NCBI GenBank assembly: GCA_050949865.1
Contig: JBMNGN010000004.1
Span: forward strand, 372,001 to 436,000
Origin: JBMNGN01 sp050949865
GTDB taxonomy: Bacteria; Bacillota; Syntrophomonadia; Syntrophomonadales; Syntrophomonadaceae
Reading direction: 5' to 3'
DNA: 64,000 nt
The translations under genes were made by a program, and so were the position numbers. This document shows positions 39,752 through 48,169 of the stretch, piece by piece. Every line of letters begins with the position of its first letter. The first letter of the stretch is position 1. The notes under the pieces are model-generated. The model worked only from the letters and a program-made list of their open reading frames with translations, was not told the origin of the DNA and ran no database searches.

Positions 39752-41647
39752 CTAAATGTCCAGATTGGTTACATATTTTGCATTAGATTGGATGAATTCT
39801 TTTCTCGGCTCAACATTATCACCCATCAAGTCAGAAAATATCTCATCGGCCTCTATAGCATCTTCGATAGTAATCTTAAGTGTAGTCCTGGTATCAGCAT
39901 TCATGGTAGTTTCCCATAATTGCTCAGGATCCATTTCCCCCAGTCCCTTATACCTTTGTATAACCCATTTTTTATCCGTACTGGCAAGGAATTTATTTAA
40001 CTCCTGATCATTGTAAAAGTATTTTATTTCCTTGCCTCTTTTAAGTCCATACAACGGGGGTTGGGCTATATACACATAACCTCTTTCAATAAGTTCTCTC
40101 ATGTAACGGTAAAAGAAGGTCAACAATAGTACTCTTATATGGGATCCATCAACATCGGCATCGGTCATGATTAATAATTTATGGTACCTGGCCTTGGTTA
40201 TATCAAAATCTTCCCCTATACCGGTTCCCATAGCAGTTATCAGGTTACGGATCTCCTCACTGGCTAATACCCGATCCAATCTAGCCTTTTCTACATTCAG
40301 GATCTTACCCCGCAAAGGAAGTATGGCCTGGTAGTTCCTATCCCGGCCCTGCTTGGCAGAACCCCCGGCGGAATCACCCTCAACGATGAATAATTCGGAT
40401 TTGGCAGGATCACCATTGCTGCAGTCAGCCAATTTTCCAGGAAGGGAGGTTGATTCCAGGGCGCTTTTGCGCCTGGTTAATTCTCTAGCCTTTCTTGCTG
40501 CCTCCCGGGCACGCTTGGCTGAAATGGCTTTTTCCACAATTTTTTTTGCGTCACTGGGGTTCTCATTGAGATAATCCTGTACGTACTCATATACTATACT
40601 TTCGGTAATACCCCTTATATAAGTATTACCCAGTTTAGTTTTTGTCTGTCCTTCAAACTGAGGTTCTTTAACTAGGACTGATATTACGGCTGCTACACCT
40701 TCCCGGATGTCCTCTCCGGATAATTTACCCTCATTGTCCTTAATAAAGGCATTTCTTTTGGCATAGTCGTTAATAACCCTGGTAAGGCCGTTTTTAAAAC
40801 CGATTTCATGGGTTCCCCCTTCCTGGGTTCTGATGTTATTAGCAAAAGAATAAATGTTTTCGTTATAACCGGTATTATATTGAATGGCGATTTGAACAAC
40901 TACGTCTTCTTTCTTCACTTCAAAATATATCGGGTCCTGGTTTACTATCTCTTTTTTCTTGTTTATATAAGAGACAAAATCTATTAATCCGTTAGAGGAA
41001 AAACTCTTATTAAAGTCCGCTTCCCTTTCATCTCTAAGGTTAATTAGCAACCCTTTATTTAGAAATGTCAACTCTCTAATTCTTTGGATTATAATCTCCC
41101 TATCAAAAACGGTTTCTTCGAATACCTGATCATCAGGAACAAAGCGTATGGTAGTGCCGGTATCCGATGTCTCCCCAATAACCTTTAATTCAGTTACCGG
41201 TTTACCTCTCTTATAATCCTGTTTATAAATATAACCATCCTTCATGACCGTCACTTCCATCAAAGAAGACAAAGCATTAACTACCGATAATCCAACTCCG
41301 TGGAGGCCTCCGGATATTGAATAACCGCTTCCTCCGAATTTACCTCCCGAGTGAAGCATAGTTAAAATAACCTCAATAGCAGGCAAATTCATGGTCGGAT
41401 GGATATCAACTGGTATACCCCTTCCATTGTCACTAACTGTAACACTATTATCCGCATGGATAGTAACATTGATCTGGCTGCAATATCCAGCTACTGCCTC
41501 ATCAATGCTATTATCAATAATTTCGAATACCAAATGATGCAACCCTCTTGTTCCGGTAGAGCCTATATACATACCGGGCCTTTTGCGGACTGCTTCAAGA
41601 CCTTCCAATACTTGAATATTAGAAGCATTGTAGTTATTATTTTCCAA
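39752..41647 (-). CDS. gyrB: DNA gyrase subunit B
   Basis: A 631-residue ATPase subunit of gyrase. In order: GHKL ATPase (DNSIDEA, DNGRGIP, GGLHGVG), transducer domain, Toprim domain with EGDSAGGSAKQGRDR and DADVDGSHI metal site, and the C-terminal GyrA-binding tail (QRYKGLGEMDPEQLWETTM). Usual length for Clostridia, without the Gram-negative insert. It lies 15 bases after remB. Confidence 0.97.
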   Translation of the reverse strand: MENNNYNASNIQVLEGLEAVRKRPGMYIGSTGTRGLHHLVFEIIDNSIDEAVAGYCSQINVTIHADNSVTVSDNGRGIPVDIHPTMNLPAIEVILTMLHSGGKFGGSGYSISGGLHGVGLSVVNALSSLMEVTVMKDGYIYKQDYKRGKPVTELKVIGETSDTGTTIRFVPDDQVFEETVFDREIIIQRIRELTFLNKGLLINLRDEREADFNKSFSSNGLIDFVSYINKKKEIVNQDPIYFEVKKEDVVVQIAIQYNTGYNENIYSFANNIRTQEGGTHEIGFKNGLTRVINDYAKRNAFIKDNEGKLSGEDIREGVAAVISVLVKEPQFEGQTKTKLGNTYIRGITESIVYEYVQDYLNENPSDAKKIVEKAISAKRAREAARKARELTRRKSALESTSLPGKLADCSNGDPAKSELFIVEGDSAGGSAKQGRDRNYQAILPLRGKILNVEKARLDRVLASEEIRNLITAMGTGIGEDFDITKARYHKLLIMTDADVDGSHIRVLLLTFFYRYMRELIERGYVYIAQPPLYGLKRGKEIKYFYNDQELNKFLASTDKKWVIQRYKGLGEMDPEQLWETTMNADTRTTLKITIEDAIEADEIFSDLMGDNVEPRKEFIQSNAKYVTNLDI

Positions 41648-41662
41648 GGGATCAGTCCCTCC

Positions 41663-41902
41663 TTAAGTATTAAATGATCTCCTGCTAAGGGTGGTTGAGG
41701 AAATCGGCGATTTATAAACCTTATTATCACAAACTACCAGTGATTTTTCCTTTCCACTTTCACTGATATTAATTAATTTTTTTTCGTCCTTGGCTATTTG
41801 AATTATATCCAGGATATCCTCTGACCAAGGCGGTTGCAAATTTATTATAACGATGATATCCTCGGAAGAGATAATGTGGTTATTCCCCAGGTGAATATAC
41901 AT
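41663..41902 (-). CDS. remB: RemB-family (DUF370) regulatory protein
   Basis: A 79-residue protein between recF and gyrB, the place of remB (yaaB) in Firmicutes. It starts MYIHLGNNHIISSEDIIVII, the DUF370 N-terminal pattern. RemB/RemA act in Bacillus as regulators of matrix genes, and the RemA ring binds DNA. Whether this protein binds DNA is untested. Start and spacing fit the operon. Confidence 0.85.
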   Translation of the reverse strand: MYIHLGNNHIISSEDIIVIINLQPPWSEDILDIIQIAKDEKKLINISESGKEKSLVVCDNKVYKSPISSTTLSRRSFNT

Positions 41903-41919
41903 AGGACTCTCCTTTCTCG

Positions 41920-43011
41920 TTATATGAACCGGCCATTCTCGACAACCGTGATTTTGGAATTTGAACCGTGAATTTTTCCGAGGTGTACGGAAGTAAGAAA
42001 GCTTTGAAATTCAGCATTCGCCAGGTAGTCTATCAATTGTTGTTTTTTAACATAATCCAGCTCTGACAGCACTTCATCCAATAAAAAAACGGGGTAAAAA
42101 TTCATTATCTTCTTGTATGTATATATCTCAGACAATTTTATTGCCAGGGCAATGTTCCTTTGCTGCCCCTGGGATGCAAAATAACGGGCAGCTTTATTAT
42201 TGTGATAAATATTTACATCATCAACATGTGGTCCAATCACACTGCTTTTGCGTTTAATTTCCAGATCCCTGATCTGATTTAGGTGATCAACCATCGATTG
42301 TTTTAAAGCACCAATATTAATTTTACCACTATCTATGGGAAATGAAAGAGCATAGCGGATTTTTAACTGTTCATCAACCTGGTTTATCTTTTTGTATACC
42401 TTATTGGCAATTTCATCTAGAATATTTACAAAGTTTATTCTAGCGATAATAACCCGGCAGGCATGATCTACAAACATTTCGTTTATTATTTGATAAGTAG
42501 ATTTTCCCGTCTCATTGTTTCTTAACAAATCATTCCTTTTTTTGAGTATTCTTTTATACCTGTTCCAATGAAAACTATAATCCTCTGAAACCTGTTTAAG
42601 AGCAAAATCCATAAAATCTCTTCTTAAAAAAGGTGCTCCTTTGACCATATAAAGATCGTCTGGAGTGAACAGTACTACCCGCAAACGATCATCATTCTTA
42701 TACCCGGTAATATTATTGTTTACTGAAAAATTTTTCTTGCCACCCCGGATAATTTTTAACGAAGCGCTTATCTGTCTTCCCTGCTTTTTATAAATGGCCC
42801 GGATGGTCAGGCTATCAGAATTAAAATTTAATAGATCCTCGTTATTTCTGGTTCTAAAGGAAGCCCCTGTAGATAATGCATAAATAACTTCAAGAAAATT
42901 GGTTTTTCCCTGGGCATTATTCCCCACAAAAATATTTAAATTATCTATGCATTCATATTCTAATTTTTTTAGGTTACGAAAATTAGATAATTTTATCTTA
43001 TCTATTTTCAA
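41920..43011 (-). CDS. recF: DNA repair and recombination protein RecF
   Basis: A 363-residue SMC-like ATPase. Walker A is GNNAQGKTN (near residue 30), the signature ASQGQQRN lies near 275 and Walker B is FLLDEVLSELD near 305. It loads RecR at gaps together with RecO. It lies directly after dnaN (21 bases); the small S4-domain gene usually between them in Bacilli is absent. RecR is encoded 30 kb away in this window. Confidence 0.95.
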   Translation of the reverse strand: MKIDKIKLSNFRNLKKLEYECIDNLNIFVGNNAQGKTNFLEVIYALSTGASFRTRNNEDLLNFNSDSLTIRAIYKKQGRQISASLKIIRGGKKNFSVNNNITGYKNDDRLRVVLFTPDDLYMVKGAPFLRRDFMDFALKQVSEDYSFHWNRYKRILKKRNDLLRNNETGKSTYQIINEMFVDHACRVIIARINFVNILDEIANKVYKKINQVDEQLKIRYALSFPIDSGKINIGALKQSMVDHLNQIRDLEIKRKSSVIGPHVDDVNIYHNNKAARYFASQGQQRNIALAIKLSEIYTYKKIMNFYPVFLLDEVLSELDYVKKQQLIDYLANAEFQSFLTSVHLGKIHGSNSKITVVENGRFI

Positions 43012-43032
43012 TATCCATAAACCACTCTCTCT

Positions 43033-44175
43033 TTAACTGGTTCTTAAGGGAACGATTATATATATATAATCTTCCCGATCCGGGTTTTTTATCATGGCTG
43101 GCCCCAGTGACCCGGAAAAGCTTATCTGTATATTCTCGCACTCTGCTCCTAGAACTTTCACTACATCCAGAAGGTAATTAGTATTAAAAGAGATTAAAAA
43201 TTCATTCTCGCCTTGAATATCAAAGTCTTCAATTATTTCTTCAATTTCCCCTACTAATTCTGAATAGGTGTTAATCAAGATTTCGTCGCTTTTAAATTTA
43301 AGCTGTACATGCTGTATCTTGAGTTTATCATCAGTGGGCATAACCCTGGCCCTTTCCAGGGTACTCATTAGTCTTTCCGTATTAGTTTTTACCGTAGTAC
43401 TAAATGAAGACGGTATTACCTGATTATAATTGGGGTACTGTCCCTCAATTACTCTGGATAAAACGGTTACATTTTCGTTATAAAATACGGCATTATTACC
43501 GCTTAAGGCTATTTTTATCAATTCATCGCTATCGTCAATTATTCTTAGGAGTTCGTTAACGGTTCTTGAAGGTATTATAAAATTAAAAGGTTCTAAAATT
43601 TTATCCCCGGCCATAATAAATTTATAAAGGGCTAGACGGTGGGTATCAGAAGCAACAATAGCCAGGTTATTTTGGTCATCAACATCAAAAAGGATTCCAG
43701 TAAAAACCTGGCGGAAATGGGTTAAAGCTGAAGCAAAGGATGTTTTTTTTAAGGCTTCCCGTAAGGCCTTTTGGGGTAAGGATATTTTTAAATCCATATT
43801 ATTTATCATTAAATCCGGGTAATCATAATCCTGGTAGATATTAATAAATCCAGTGGATCGGCCATAGCTTATACTGAGTTTATTCTTCTCCCGGTTCAGT
43901 ATAACCTTTATCCTTGAATCGGGAAGCAGTTTAATAAAATCAGCAAAATAATGAGCATTTACCAATACGGTGCCCTCTTCTATTATATCAAGATTACTTT
44001 TAGTAGAGGCTTTAATCCCGATTTCCATATCCGTAGCGGTCATAGTCAGCCCGGTATCCTTACTGACATTTATCAATAAACCGGAAAGCACTGGTACAGT
44101 GCTCTTGCTTGAAGCAGCCCTGTGAACCAGGGTAGTTAGGGTGGACAATTCTTTTTTATCAATAGCAAAATTCAT
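43033..44175 (-). CDS. dnaN: DNA polymerase III sliding clamp (beta subunit)
   Basis: A 380-residue processivity clamp with three repeated domains and the typical segments GLLINVSKDTGLTMTATDME at the N-terminal domain and IIVPLRTS close to the C-terminus. It forms a ring dimer on DNA, loaded by the DnaX complex. It lies 130 bases downstream of dnaA, with DnaA boxes in the gap. Confidence 0.96.
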   Translation of the reverse strand: MNFAIDKKELSTLTTLVHRAASSKSTVPVLSGLLINVSKDTGLTMTATDMEIGIKASTKSNLDIIEEGTVLVNAHYFADFIKLLPDSRIKVILNREKNKLSISYGRSTGFINIYQDYDYPDLMINNMDLKISLPQKALREALKKTSFASALTHFRQVFTGILFDVDDQNNLAIVASDTHRLALYKFIMAGDKILEPFNFIIPSRTVNELLRIIDDSDELIKIALSGNNAVFYNENVTVLSRVIEGQYPNYNQVIPSSFSTTVKTNTERLMSTLERARVMPTDDKLKIQHVQLKFKSDEILINTYSELVGEIEEIIEDFDIQGENEFLISFNTNYLLDVVKVLGAECENIQISFSGSLGPAMIKNPDREDYIYIIVPLRTS

Positions 44176-44240
44176 AGCTGGTTATCCCTTCTTTCTTAAT
44201 CCTTAATAAACTTGAGTAATAGTAGTAGAGCTTGTTTATA

Positions 44241-44291
44241 TGTGGATAAGCCTCAGTAACTGCGATAAATACAACTGCGTACTGTTGATAA
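44241..44291. promoter_or_regulatory. DnaA boxes between dnaA and dnaN
   Basis: TGTGGATAA at 44241-44249 is a perfect DnaA box, and TGTTGATAA at 44283-44291 differs at one base. Both lie in the 130-base AT-rich dnaA-dnaN gap. They are candidates for part of oriC or for dnaA autoregulation. Confidence 0.65.
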
Positions 44292-44305
44292 TTATGTTTA
44301 AATTT

Positions 44306-45607
44306 TTAATAGTTGGGGTTGATTTTTCTACATAGTGTATCAATGGTTTGGGACAAATAAATGTCTTCGGATAATTCTTGTTCAATTTTTTCGGTTGAAT
44401 GAATAACGGTAGAATGATCCCTGCCGCCGAATTGTTCGCCGATCTGAGGGAAGGAAGCATCAGTGAGTTTTCGGCACAAGTACATAGCTATCTGCCTTGG
44501 GCGTACCAGATTTTTATGGCGCTTTTTGGATAATAGCTCTACCATGGAAATTCCATAATGCTCTGCTACCGATTTTTGGATAGCCTCTATAGTAATCCTT
44601 TTGGGCTTCGGCGGCGGCAAAATATCCTTTAATGCTTCAGTGGCTGTCGACATATTCAGTTCTTTGCCAGTTATTTTTGAATAAGCAACCAACCTGACTA
44701 AAGCCCCTTCTAATTCCCTTATATTAGAATCAATGTAATTGGCTATATAGTCTAATAATTCATAGGGAACATTTAAGTTATCAAGTTGGGCTTTTTTTCT
44801 TAAAATCGCAATCCTGGTTTCCAGGTCAGGGGGTTGGATATCGGTTATCAAACCCCATTCAAATCTTGATGTAAGCCGGTCTTCCAAAGTAGGTATGCTT
44901 CTAGGTGGCCTATCACTGGATATAACTAGTTGTTTATTAGCTGTGTATAAGGTATTGAAGGTATGAAAGAATTCTTCTTGGGTCCTTTCTTTACCAGCCA
45001 GGAATTGAATATCATCGATTAAAAGCACATCTATATTTCTGTATTTGTTGCGAAAACCAGATGTGTCATCATCTTTTATTGAAGAAATCAATTCGTTGGT
45101 AAATTGTTCTGAAGAAACATAGCGTACCGAGAATTGTGGCCACTTATTGTTAATATGATAACCGATGGCCTGCATTAAGTGGGTTTTCCCCAGTCCAACC
45201 CCACCATATATAAACAAGGGATTGTACGCTTTAAAAGGCACTTCGCTTACCGCGTAACAGGCTGCATGAGCAAAACGATTGCTGTTGCCTACTACAAATG
45301 TATCAAAGGTATATTTAGGATTTAAATAGGATAGTTTTTCCTTTCCGGTTATTAACTCAGTAGTCAAAACCAGATGCACTTCTTGACTGGTCAGAGCACG
45401 GAGATTCTTTTCTATTATATCCTGATAGCGCGACTCAATCCATTCTTTAGCCAGGGTATTGGGAACATAGATATAGAAAATATTATTATAAAAAGTATTG
45501 AAACTTACCATGGAAAACCAGATATCAAAGCTGGTGGCACCTATTTCTTGACGAACCAGGTTTAAAGTTTTATTCCATATACTGGAATAATCAAAATCAG
45601 TGGTCAT
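44306..45607 (-). CDS. dnaA: chromosomal replication initiator DnaA
   Basis: A 433-residue initiator. Domain I is at 1-80, the AAA+ domain has GGVGLGKTHLMQAIG and DVLLIDDIQFL, and domain IV has the DnaA-box-binding helix with FGGRDHSTVIHS. It opens the origin and loads the helicase. It is divergent from rpmH. The ATG follows a GGGGGAT sequence that is a modest ribosome site. Normal length. Confidence 0.97.
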   Translation of the reverse strand: MTTDFDYSSIWNKTLNLVRQEIGATSFDIWFSMVSFNTFYNNIFYIYVPNTLAKEWIESRYQDIIEKNLRALTSQEVHLVLTTELITGKEKLSYLNPKYTFDTFVVGNSNRFAHAACYAVSEVPFKAYNPLFIYGGVGLGKTHLMQAIGYHINNKWPQFSVRYVSSEQFTNELISSIKDDDTSGFRNKYRNIDVLLIDDIQFLAGKERTQEEFFHTFNTLYTANKQLVISSDRPPRSIPTLEDRLTSRFEWGLITDIQPPDLETRIAILRKKAQLDNLNVPYELLDYIANYIDSNIRELEGALVRLVAYSKITGKELNMSTATEALKDILPPPKPKRITIEAIQKSVAEHYGISMVELLSKKRHKNLVRPRQIAMYLCRKLTDASFPQIGEQFGGRDHSTVIHSTEKIEQELSEDIYLSQTIDTLCRKINPNY

Positions 45608-45858
45608 ATGTATCCCCCTGTGCAGTTTGTGGAAAAAGAAATGATATTTATATATACATAATATAGTAAAAAAATGTAGATTTTATATGATTATGATCAA
45701 ACAATCCTCTAGTTTTGGGTATAATAAAAAATATAGCATAATCATACCAGATTGTTAAAAAAATTAGAAGTGTCAAGACTCCTTAGAATTCTTGACTTGC
45801 ATTGGGTATAAAAATATAATAAGTAAGTGTTGGAATTGTTAGAGGAGGCTAAATATAA
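45608..45858. other. dnaA-rpmH intergenic region (origin candidate)
   Basis: About 250 very AT-rich bases between divergent dnaA and rpmH, the usual site of oriC in Firmicutes. I find no consensus DnaA box here, only a weak TGTGGAAAA at about 45630. It holds the rpmH promoter and an AT-rich stretch (about 45640-45760) that could serve as an unwinding element. Confidence 0.5.
45792..45820 (+). promoter_or_regulatory. rpmH promoter
   Basis: TTGACT (45792-45797), a 17-base spacer and TATAAT (45815-45820) lie about 40 bases upstream of the rpmH start. Confidence 0.85.
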
Positions 45859-45993
45859 GTGAAACGAACATATCAGCCGAAGAACCGGCAAAGAAAAAAG
45901 GTACATGGTTTTAGAAAAAGAATGTCATCACCGACCGGACGAAAAATACTCGCAGAAAGAAGGAAAAAAGGTAGAAGAATTATTTCCGCATAG
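45859..45993 (+). CDS. rpmH: ribosomal protein L34
   Basis: A 44-residue, very basic protein that starts at GTG with AGAGGAGG in front. It reads KRTYQPKNRQRKKVHGFRKR, the hallmark of L34, and ends RRIISA. It is a large-subunit ribosomal protein. It starts the rpmH-rnpA-yidD-yidC-jag string, 41 bases before rnpA. Confidence 0.97.
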   Translation: MKRTYQPKNRQRKKVHGFRKRMSSPTGRKILAERRKKGRRIISA

Positions 45994-46034
45994 GTCGTTA
46001 CCACCGACCTTTTCTTTTACCTGGATAGCTTTTT

Positions 46035-46379
46035 ATGATAAGTAAAAAGTATAGAATCAGTCACCAGGAAGAATACCAAGAACTATATAAAAAAGGGAAA
46101 AAATTTACCGGAAAGTATATAATTGTTTACATTAAAGGGAATAACTTACATCATAATCGTTTTGGAATAGTGGTCAGCAAGAAAGTTGGTAATGCTGTAA
46201 TCCGTAACCGGGCTAAAAGGCAGATCCGGGCTGTGATCCAGGAAATAAATAGGGGAATGATTGGTTCAAACGATATGGTGGTTATCGCTAAAAGCAATAT
46301 TAGTAAATCTAGTTACTGTGTAATAAAAAAAGATTTTTGCGGCATTTTGAGAAAGGCAGGCTTATGTTCAGAAAATTAG
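46035..46379 (+). CDS. rnpA: ribonuclease P protein component
   Basis: A 114-residue basic protein with the RNase P motif (NAVIRNRAKRQIRAVIQE). It assists the RNA subunit in maturing tRNA 5' ends. The first residues (KYRISHQEEYQELYKKGKK) match the family N-terminus. It overlaps yidD by 16 bases. Confidence 0.95.
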   Translation: MISKKYRISHQEEYQELYKKGKKFTGKYIIVYIKGNNLHHNRFGIVVSKKVGNAVIRNRAKRQIRAVIQEINRGMIGSNDMVVIAKSNISKSSYCVIKKDFCGILRKAGLCSEN

Positions 46380-46573
46380 CCGTTTATTTAATTAAAGGAT
46401 ACCAAAAAGCTGCTTTTTTTAAAGTACCTTCTTGTCGTTTCTACCCGTCTTGTTCAAACTACTCTATTGAAGCCATACAGAAACATGGCTTAATAAAAGG
46501 GGGTTGGTTAGCCGCTAAAAGAATCTGTAGATGTCACCCTTTTAATACTGGTGGGTATGATCCGGTTCCTTAA
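46364..46573 (+). CDS. yidD: membrane protein insertion efficiency factor YidD
   Basis: A 69-residue protein with the family cysteine pattern (PSCRFYPSCSNYSIEAI, then CRCHPFNTGGYDPVP). It assists YidC-dependent membrane insertion. Start chosen at 46364 (MFRKLAVYLIKGYQ); the longer frame from 46337 lies inside rnpA and is not conserved. Confidence 0.93.
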   Translation: MFRKLAVYLIKGYQKAAFFKVPSCRFYPSCSNYSIEAIQKHGLIKGGWLAAKRICRCHPFNTGGYDPVP

Positions 46574-46705
46574 ATGACACACACAGAGGATTGGGCTTCC
46601 AGTACGGGAAGGGTTTTTACCTTCAGTACCGTCTTAGGAATTATGTCCCGTCTAAATAAGGAGGTGAATTCCTGCAATCGCTAATAGCGGTATGCAGGGT
46701 TAAAT
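46574..46705 (+). promoter_or_regulatory. structured leader before yidC with a possible 36-codon upstream ORF
   Basis: The stretch between yidD and yidC contains hairpin CGG-GAAGG/CCTTC-CCG (46607-46633), a strong AAGGAGGTG at about 46659-46667, and then a hairpin with CCTGCA/TGCAGG outer and CGCT/AGCG inner arms (46671-46698). The yidC start is 40 bases beyond that ribosome site. A 36-codon ORF (46574-46684), beginning right after the yidD stop, ends within the hairpin. It may be a regulatory leader. Confidence 0.45.
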
Positions 46706-47512
46706 TTGTGGCACTCTTTTGTACAATGGTTTGGTAGCTTAATACAGTTTATGTACGGTGTTACTGAGAGTATAGGTTTCCCCAATTATGGGTTGGCAAT
46801 AATATTTATGACGGTTTTAATAAAAATAGTATTATTCCCCTTAACCCAGAAGCAGATGAAGTCTATGCGGGGATTACAGGAAATACAGCCGAAAATGAAA
46901 TATATCCAGGAGAAATACAAAGATGATTCGCAAACTATGCAGATGAAGCTAATGGAATTGTATAAGGAGCATAATGTGAATCCATTTGGAGGCTGTTTAC
47001 CGTTATTAATTCAAATGCCTATCTTTATTGCCTTTTACCAATCATTGTACAGATTTGATTTTAAGGTGGCCGAGCATGCCAGATTTTTATGGATACCCGA
47101 TATAGCACAAACCGATCCATATTATATACTGGCAATTCTGGCAGCTGCTTCTACCTTTATTCAGCAGAAAATTTCCATGGTGAATGCTACGGATCCTACC
47201 CAAAGAACAATGCTCTACATAATGCCTCTTTTTATGGCGTGGATTGCGGCTACATTACCGGCAGGACTACCCCTTTACTGGATTGTCTTTAATATTTTAG
47301 GTATTATACAACAGCTGTATGTGAATTGGAGTAGTAAAAAGATTAAGCTTGATACCGGAACAGGAATTACAATAGAAACCACTATAGAAGGTAGTGCCAT
47401 AGATCCTAAAAAACAAAATTCTGGCACAGATGAGAAGGCAATAGGGAGGGACAAAGGAGGAACGAAGAAAAATGAAAAGCCACACAGTCGAAAAAAGGGG
47501 AAAAAGCGTTGA
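46706..47512 (+). CDS. yidC: membrane protein insertase YidC (SpoIIIJ-type)
   Basis: A 268-residue membrane insertase with five hydrophobic segments, the conserved FPLTQKQMKSM and the cytoplasmic loop GGCLPLLIQMPIF, and a long basic tail (residues 210-268, ending HSRKKGKKR) of the ribosome-binding type. The start is TTG with no nearby ribosome site; the nearest strong one is 40 bases upstream across a hairpin. The N-terminus (MWHSFVQWFGSL) fits the family. There is no lipoprotein signal. It overlaps jag by 41 bases. Confidence 0.94.
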   Translation: MWHSFVQWFGSLIQFMYGVTESIGFPNYGLAIIFMTVLIKIVLFPLTQKQMKSMRGLQEIQPKMKYIQEKYKDDSQTMQMKLMELYKEHNVNPFGGCLPLLIQMPIFIAFYQSLYRFDFKVAEHARFLWIPDIAQTDPYYILAILAAASTFIQQKISMVNATDPTQRTMLYIMPLFMAWIAATLPAGLPLYWIVFNILGIIQQLYVNWSSKKIKLDTGTGITIETTIEGSAIDPKKQNSGTDEKAIGRDKGGTKKNEKPHSRKKGKKR

Positions 47513-48101
47513 CGAAGCTATTAAAATAGCCCTTGATGAGTTAAAGTGTAACATTGAAGATGTTATTATCGAGGTTATTGAAGAACCTGCCAAAGGATTA
47601 CTTGGAATTGTTGGGAAAAAGCCTGCAGTTGTTAGAGTTTCTATTAGAGAGAAACCTGAGGAAGAAGCCAAGAAGGTGGTTGAAGAAATTTTAAGCCGGA
47701 TGAAGATTGATTACCAGATTAACCAGGTTGAATGGGAACCAGGCAAGGTCAGGATCAATATTATTGGTAAAGATATGGGTCTATTGATTGGAAGAAAAGG
47801 TGAAACCCTAAATGCTGTACAGTATTTAAGTGGCCTAATAATTAATCGTCAGCGGGAAGAAAAGATCAGGATAGTGTTGGATGTTGAAGATTACCGCAAG
47901 AAAAAAGAAGAGGCTTTGGAAGCACTGGCATTAAAATTATCTGACAAGGTTAAAAAAACTAAGAAGAATATCGTACTCAGACCCATGAGCTCTCAGGAAA
48001 GAAGAATAATCCATACAATTCTTCAGACGGATCCACAGGTTACAACATACTCCATGGGGGATGAGCCTAACCGTAAAGTAGTAATATCACTTAAAAAATA
48101 A
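47472..48101 (+). CDS. jag: RNA-binding protein Jag/KhpB
   Basis: A 209-residue protein in three parts: Jag-N (about 1-52, VEKRGKSVDEAIKIALDEL), KH domain with GRKGETLNAVQYL (about 75-150), and R3H domain with RPMSSQERRIIH (about 150-209). It binds RNA and is tied to cell-shape and sporulation control in Firmicutes. It overlaps the 3' end of yidC and has a GGAGGAACG site. A terminator follows. Confidence 0.93.
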   Translation: MKSHTVEKRGKSVDEAIKIALDELKCNIEDVIIEVIEEPAKGLLGIVGKKPAVVRVSIREKPEEEAKKVVEEILSRMKIDYQINQVEWEPGKVRINIIGKDMGLLIGRKGETLNAVQYLSGLIINRQREEKIRIVLDVEDYRKKKEEALEALALKLSDKVKKTKKNIVLRPMSSQERRIIHTILQTDPQVTTYSMGDEPNRKVVISLKK

Positions 48102-48108
48102 AAAAAAA

Positions 48109-48132
48109 AAAGGCCACTAGAAGGCCTTTTTT
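48109..48132 (+). terminator. terminator after jag
   Basis: AAAGGCC and GGCCTTT arms with a short ACTAGAA loop, preceded by an A run and followed by TTTTTT. It could work in both directions. Confidence 0.85.
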
Positions 48133-48169
48133 TAATATAAGCAATAAAACCTAAATGGAGTAGTGATAT

